Positions 61,712 to 64,000 of a stretch of 64,000 nt of DNA are shown here, piece after piece. The number at the start of each line of letters is the position of its first letter. The first letter of the stretch is position 1. Source of the stretch: Armatimonadota bacterium (GTDB taxonomy: Bacteria; Armatimonadota; HRBIN16); the NCBI GenBank assembly GCA_026003175.1, contig BPGT01000002.1:248001-312000 (forward strand). Reading direction: 5' to 3'. The notes beneath the pieces are model-generated. The model did not search any database, was not told where the DNA came from, and was given only the letters and a program-made list of their open reading frames with translations. Position numbers and translations under genes: made by a program.

Positions 61712-61750
61712 TGTCGTTGCGAGCCGCGAGGCGGCGAAGTAATCTCTTGC
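61712..61750 (+). repeat. Dispersed GTCGTTGCGAG repeat
   Basis: GTCGTTGCGAGCCGCGAG-GCGGCGAAGTAATCTC matches the very widespread intergenic element of form GTCATTGCGAG...GCGAAGCAATCTC. The sequence between it and the next gene's ATG has no other recognisable feature. Confidence 0.6.
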
Positions 61751-61903
61751 GTCAGACCCACCTCGCCCGTATCTGGGAAGATAGAGCAGTTCCACCGCGG
61801 CGGTAGCGGCTTGAACGTATATGCCCCACCTTACAAGGCAGGAACCTCCATGCTCCCTGCGAAAAGAGAAGTGTCCATTTCAGAGATGCGTCGGAGGATA
61901 ACC

Positions 61904-62893
61904 ATGCGTCGGTTTGTGTACATGTGGAGTCTGCTGGTAGCGCTGGTGCTGCTGTTTTCTGCCTGCGGGAGGCGCCAGACGCCCCCCAGCACTACGACCA
62001 CACCGTCGGGGCAGCTGCGCATCGCGGTCGTGCCCAAGGGCACGGCACATTCGTTCTGGCTGACGGTGAAGGCAGGTGCAGAACAGGCAGGACAGGAGGA
62101 GGGCGTGCAGATTCTGTGGAAAGGTCCCGCCGAAGAGACCGATGTGGAGGGACAACAGCGCATACTCGAGGATTTCATCAACCAGAAGGTAGACGCCATT
62201 GTGATGGCGGCGTGTGATGCGGATGGCATGGTTCCCATCGTCAAGCAAGCGATGGAGGCAGGTATTCCCGTCATCACTATCGATTCGGGCGTGAACTCAG
62301 ACGACCCGCTGAGCTTTGTGGCGACGGACAACGTCGCTGCAGCAGCGAAAGCAGCGGAGGTGCTGTGCCAGCTGGTGGGTGGCAAGGGCAAGGTGGGGAT
62401 GATACCCTTCATCAAAGGCGCAGCCTCTTCCGAGCAGCGCGAGCAGGGCTTCCGTGAGGGCATCAAAAAATGCCCAGGGGTGACGCTGGGACCGGTGCTG
62501 TACTCGCAGAGCCAGGTGGAACGCGCCATGCAGGTCACTGAGGATATGCTCACCGCCAATCCGGACCTGGCAGGCATCTTCGCGGCGAACGAGCCGGGTG
62601 CAGTGGGCGCGGCGACGGTGCTGGAACAGCGCGGGCTGGCAGGCAAGGTGAAACTGGTGGCTTTTGACGCGGCGCAACCCGAGATCGACGCTCTGAGGCG
62701 GGGCACGATCCAGGCGTTGATCGTGCAGAACCCCTTCAAGATGGGTTACGAGGGCGTGAAGCTGGCAGTGCAAGCCATCAAAGGCGACCGTGCCAGCATC
62801 CCCAAGCGCGTGGACACAGGCGTTACCGTTGTCACGAAGGAGAACCTGGATAGCCCCGAGGTGCAGGAACTGCTGAAAGAGAAACAGCTCTGA
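61904..62893 (+). CDS. Sugar-binding lipoprotein of a ribose-type ABC transporter
   Basis: Periplasmic-binding-protein-1 fold, 329 residues. Signal peptide with lipobox LFSAC, then IAVVPKGTAHSFWLTVKAGA, VDAIVMAACDADGMVPIVKQ, PVITIDSGVN, FVATDNVAAAAKAA, GIFAANEPGAVGAA. This is the RbsB/xylose-binding class. ATG 61904 follows GGAGG; an earlier open-frame start is ignored because the signal peptide begins here. No permease or ATPase gene lies inside the window. Confidence 0.88.
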   Translation: MRRFVYMWSLLVALVLLFSACGRRQTPPSTTTTPSGQLRIAVVPKGTAHSFWLTVKAGAEQAGQEEGVQILWKGPAEETDVEGQQRILEDFINQKVDAIVMAACDADGMVPIVKQAMEAGIPVITIDSGVNSDDPLSFVATDNVAAAAKAAEVLCQLVGGKGKVGMIPFIKGAASSEQREQGFREGIKKCPGVTLGPVLYSQSQVERAMQVTEDMLTANPDLAGIFAANEPGAVGAATVLEQRGLAGKVKLVAFDAAQPEIDALRRGTIQALIVQNPFKMGYEGVKLAVQAIKGDRASIPKRVDTGVTVVTKENLDSPEVQELLKEKQL

Positions 62894-62979
62894 GAGCAAT
62901 CGTAGAGAGATGCCTTTTGTGCCATAACACACTCAGTTGCCGCTGAGCGTCTCGAACGCGAGGAGAGATATCTTGCTTC

Positions 62980-63003
62980 GGGCGGGGCAATCGCCTCGCC
63001 CAG
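62980..63003 (+). terminator. Terminator-like hairpin after the sugar-binding gene
   Basis: GGGCGGGGC and GCCTCGCCC form a 9-bp stem with one wobble pair around loop AATC. No U tract follows. It is about 90 bases past the stop. Confidence 0.45.
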
Positions 63004-63030
63004 AACGCTACATCCTCTGTGTTCACCTTC

Positions 63031-63059
63031 TTCACAAGACACTGGAAACGTGATATAGT
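63031..63059 (+). promoter_or_regulatory. Promoter for the last gene
   Basis: TTCACA (63031-63036), 17-base spacer, TATAGT (63054-63059), about 50 bases before the ATG. A GAGGAGG ribosome site lies just upstream of that ATG. Confidence 0.6.
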
Positions 63060-63110
63060 TAACCCGTTGGGAGGCGCACGCTCTGACTCCACATAGAGGA
63101 GGCGAGGGCT

Positions 63111-64000
63111 ATGGTGCAGCAGTTTGCTATATGGTTCTACGCCGCGCTGAACCGTTCCATCGATTTCTTGCGGTCTGTCGCGCCGTGGGTGATACTGCTG
63201 GCAGCACTCGCGGCGGTTCTCGCTCTGGTATTTTATCTACGTGACAGGGATAGCTTCGACCGCTTCTGGAAAGCAGTCTCAGCTCGGCTGGCTGCGCTGG
63301 GGATAGGCGTTATTGCCCTCTTGTTGCTGGTGCTGGAGGTGCTTCTGTTGAACTTCAGCGTCGACGCCGTGGTGGAGCGTCGGAGGATAGAAGCGGCTTC
63401 GCCGTACACGCCCGGAGAAGAGGCGCCGGTCGGGATACTATACCAGTATGGACCCGTTGCCGCATATCTGCACGAGCGAACCTACACCCGCGACTATGTG
63501 TTTCCCGCGCAGGTGGCGCAGGTTCCAATGAAGGGCGGTGTTCCACAGGTGCAAAGTCTTCTGCCGTATTTGCGGGAGCAGGTGCCTTATACCGCCAAAA
63601 CCCCGGAGGTAGAGGTTACCGTGCGCCGAGTCGGCGAGGAGTGGGTGATCACGCGCAAGATAACCATGCTGGAGGAGGTGCCCATAACCATCGAGCGCGC
63701 GGATGTGACCGCCCGCTTCCAGACCCACCGGGACGCTCGTGGGCGGTTTTTCTACCGGCTTACTTTTGCTGGTCGCTATACTTTCCGCAACCCGCTGGAC
63801 TCCGAAGTACAGGCGCGGTTCGTATTCCCGCTGCCAGAGCCTCCTGGCACCATTGAGGGCTTCGAGCTGAAAGTGGGGGACAGTGTAGTCACGGAACCCA
63901 ACCAGTACGGCCAGTACACCTGGGAGGGCAAACTGCCACCGGGTACGTTGGTTACAGCGGTGGCACAGTTTCGAGCAACTCTGGGCGAAGGATGGCACTA
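63111..64000 (+). CDS. Membrane-anchored protein, N-terminal part (truncated by window edge)
   Basis: Open frame of at least 296 codons reaching the window end. MVQQFAIWFYAALNRSIDFL is followed by two transmembrane helices (PWVILLAALAAVLALVFYL and LGIGVIALLLLVLEVLLL). The extracytoplasmic region that follows contains beta-rich sequence such as VTVRRVGEEWVITRK, FFYRLTFAGRYTFRNPLD and ARFVFPLPEPPG, vaguely like inner-membrane CreD-type or vault/Inter-alpha-like adhesion folds; I cannot assign it. Confidence 0.65.
   Translation, partial: MVQQFAIWFYAALNRSIDFLRSVAPWVILLAALAAVLALVFYLRDRDSFDRFWKAVSARLAALGIGVIALLLLVLEVLLLNFSVDAVVERRRIEAASPYTPGEEAPVGILYQYGPVAAYLHERTYTRDYVFPAQVAQVPMKGGVPQVQSLLPYLREQVPYTAKTPEVEVTVRRVGEEWVITRKITMLEEVPITIERADVTARFQTHRDARGRFFYRLTFAGRYTFRNPLDSEVQARFVFPLPEPPGTIEGFELKVGDSVVTEPNQYGQYTWEGKLPPGTLVTAVAQFRATLGEGWH

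Overview
The window is GC-rich, densely coded bacterial chromosome, cut off inside folD at the left edge and inside a membrane-anchored protein at the right. It suggests a Gram-negative-type (diderm) heterotroph, most likely an Armatimonadota-like lineage; that placement is inference. Supporting it are several prepilin-like proteins with an [18 protein letters not shown] leader helix and a QDYDE motif, KDO genes (kdsD, kdsC), predicted outer-membrane barrels, a DUF6785-type membrane protein and many secreted glycosidase-like proteins. No rRNA, tRNA, CRISPR array or intact transposon was seen.

Layout. 1-3.1 kb: folD end, ispA, tdk, a broken MNT nucleotidyltransferase, a small helical protein and a translin-family protein in one tight run. 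3.1-7.7 kb (minus): aminotransferase, secreted 5'-nucleotidase, Xaa-Pro peptidase, aroQ, Trm112-like protein. 7.9-12.3 kb: a pectate-lyase-fold protein, a prepilin and an outer-membrane barrel. 12.4-15 kb: priA. 15.3-23.2 kb (minus): lacI-type regulator, prepilin, small membrane protein, nucleoside hydrolase, DUF6785 protein and a glycosidase carrying five in-frame copies of a palindromic repeat. 23.4-35 kb: hydrolase/glycosidase fusion, cca, an RHS fragment, a sugar kinase, a lysine-6-transaminase-like enzyme, a glycosidase, kdsD-kdsC and a phosphoesterase. 35-42 kb: DUF4838 protein, GH13 enzyme overlapped by a mntA-hepT pair, and divergent malQ. 41.8-46.8 kb: small membrane protein plus prepilin, DUF5703 protein, UDP-glucuronate decarboxylase, GlcG-like protein. 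46.9-54.6 kb: barrel protein, pstSCAB-phoU, then yggS, sepF, proC. 54.6-60.6 kb (minus): two aldo/keto reductases flanking a decayed membrane protein/prepilin cluster, then an ECF sigma factor, anti-sigma factor, degenerate HtrA-like protein and redoxin-like protein. 60.8-64 kb: SAM hydrolase family protein, sugar-binding lipoprotein and a partial membrane protein.

Two themes stand out. First, dispersed palindromic repeats recur between genes and have entered coding frames in at least two genes. Second, four genes are interrupted by what looks like one surplus C in a C run of the coding strand, which could be systematic sequence error or real slippage. The most interesting possible systems are the MNT/translin cassette, the ECF-sigma operon with a pseudo-protease, and the repeated pairing of tiny membrane proteins with prepilins.
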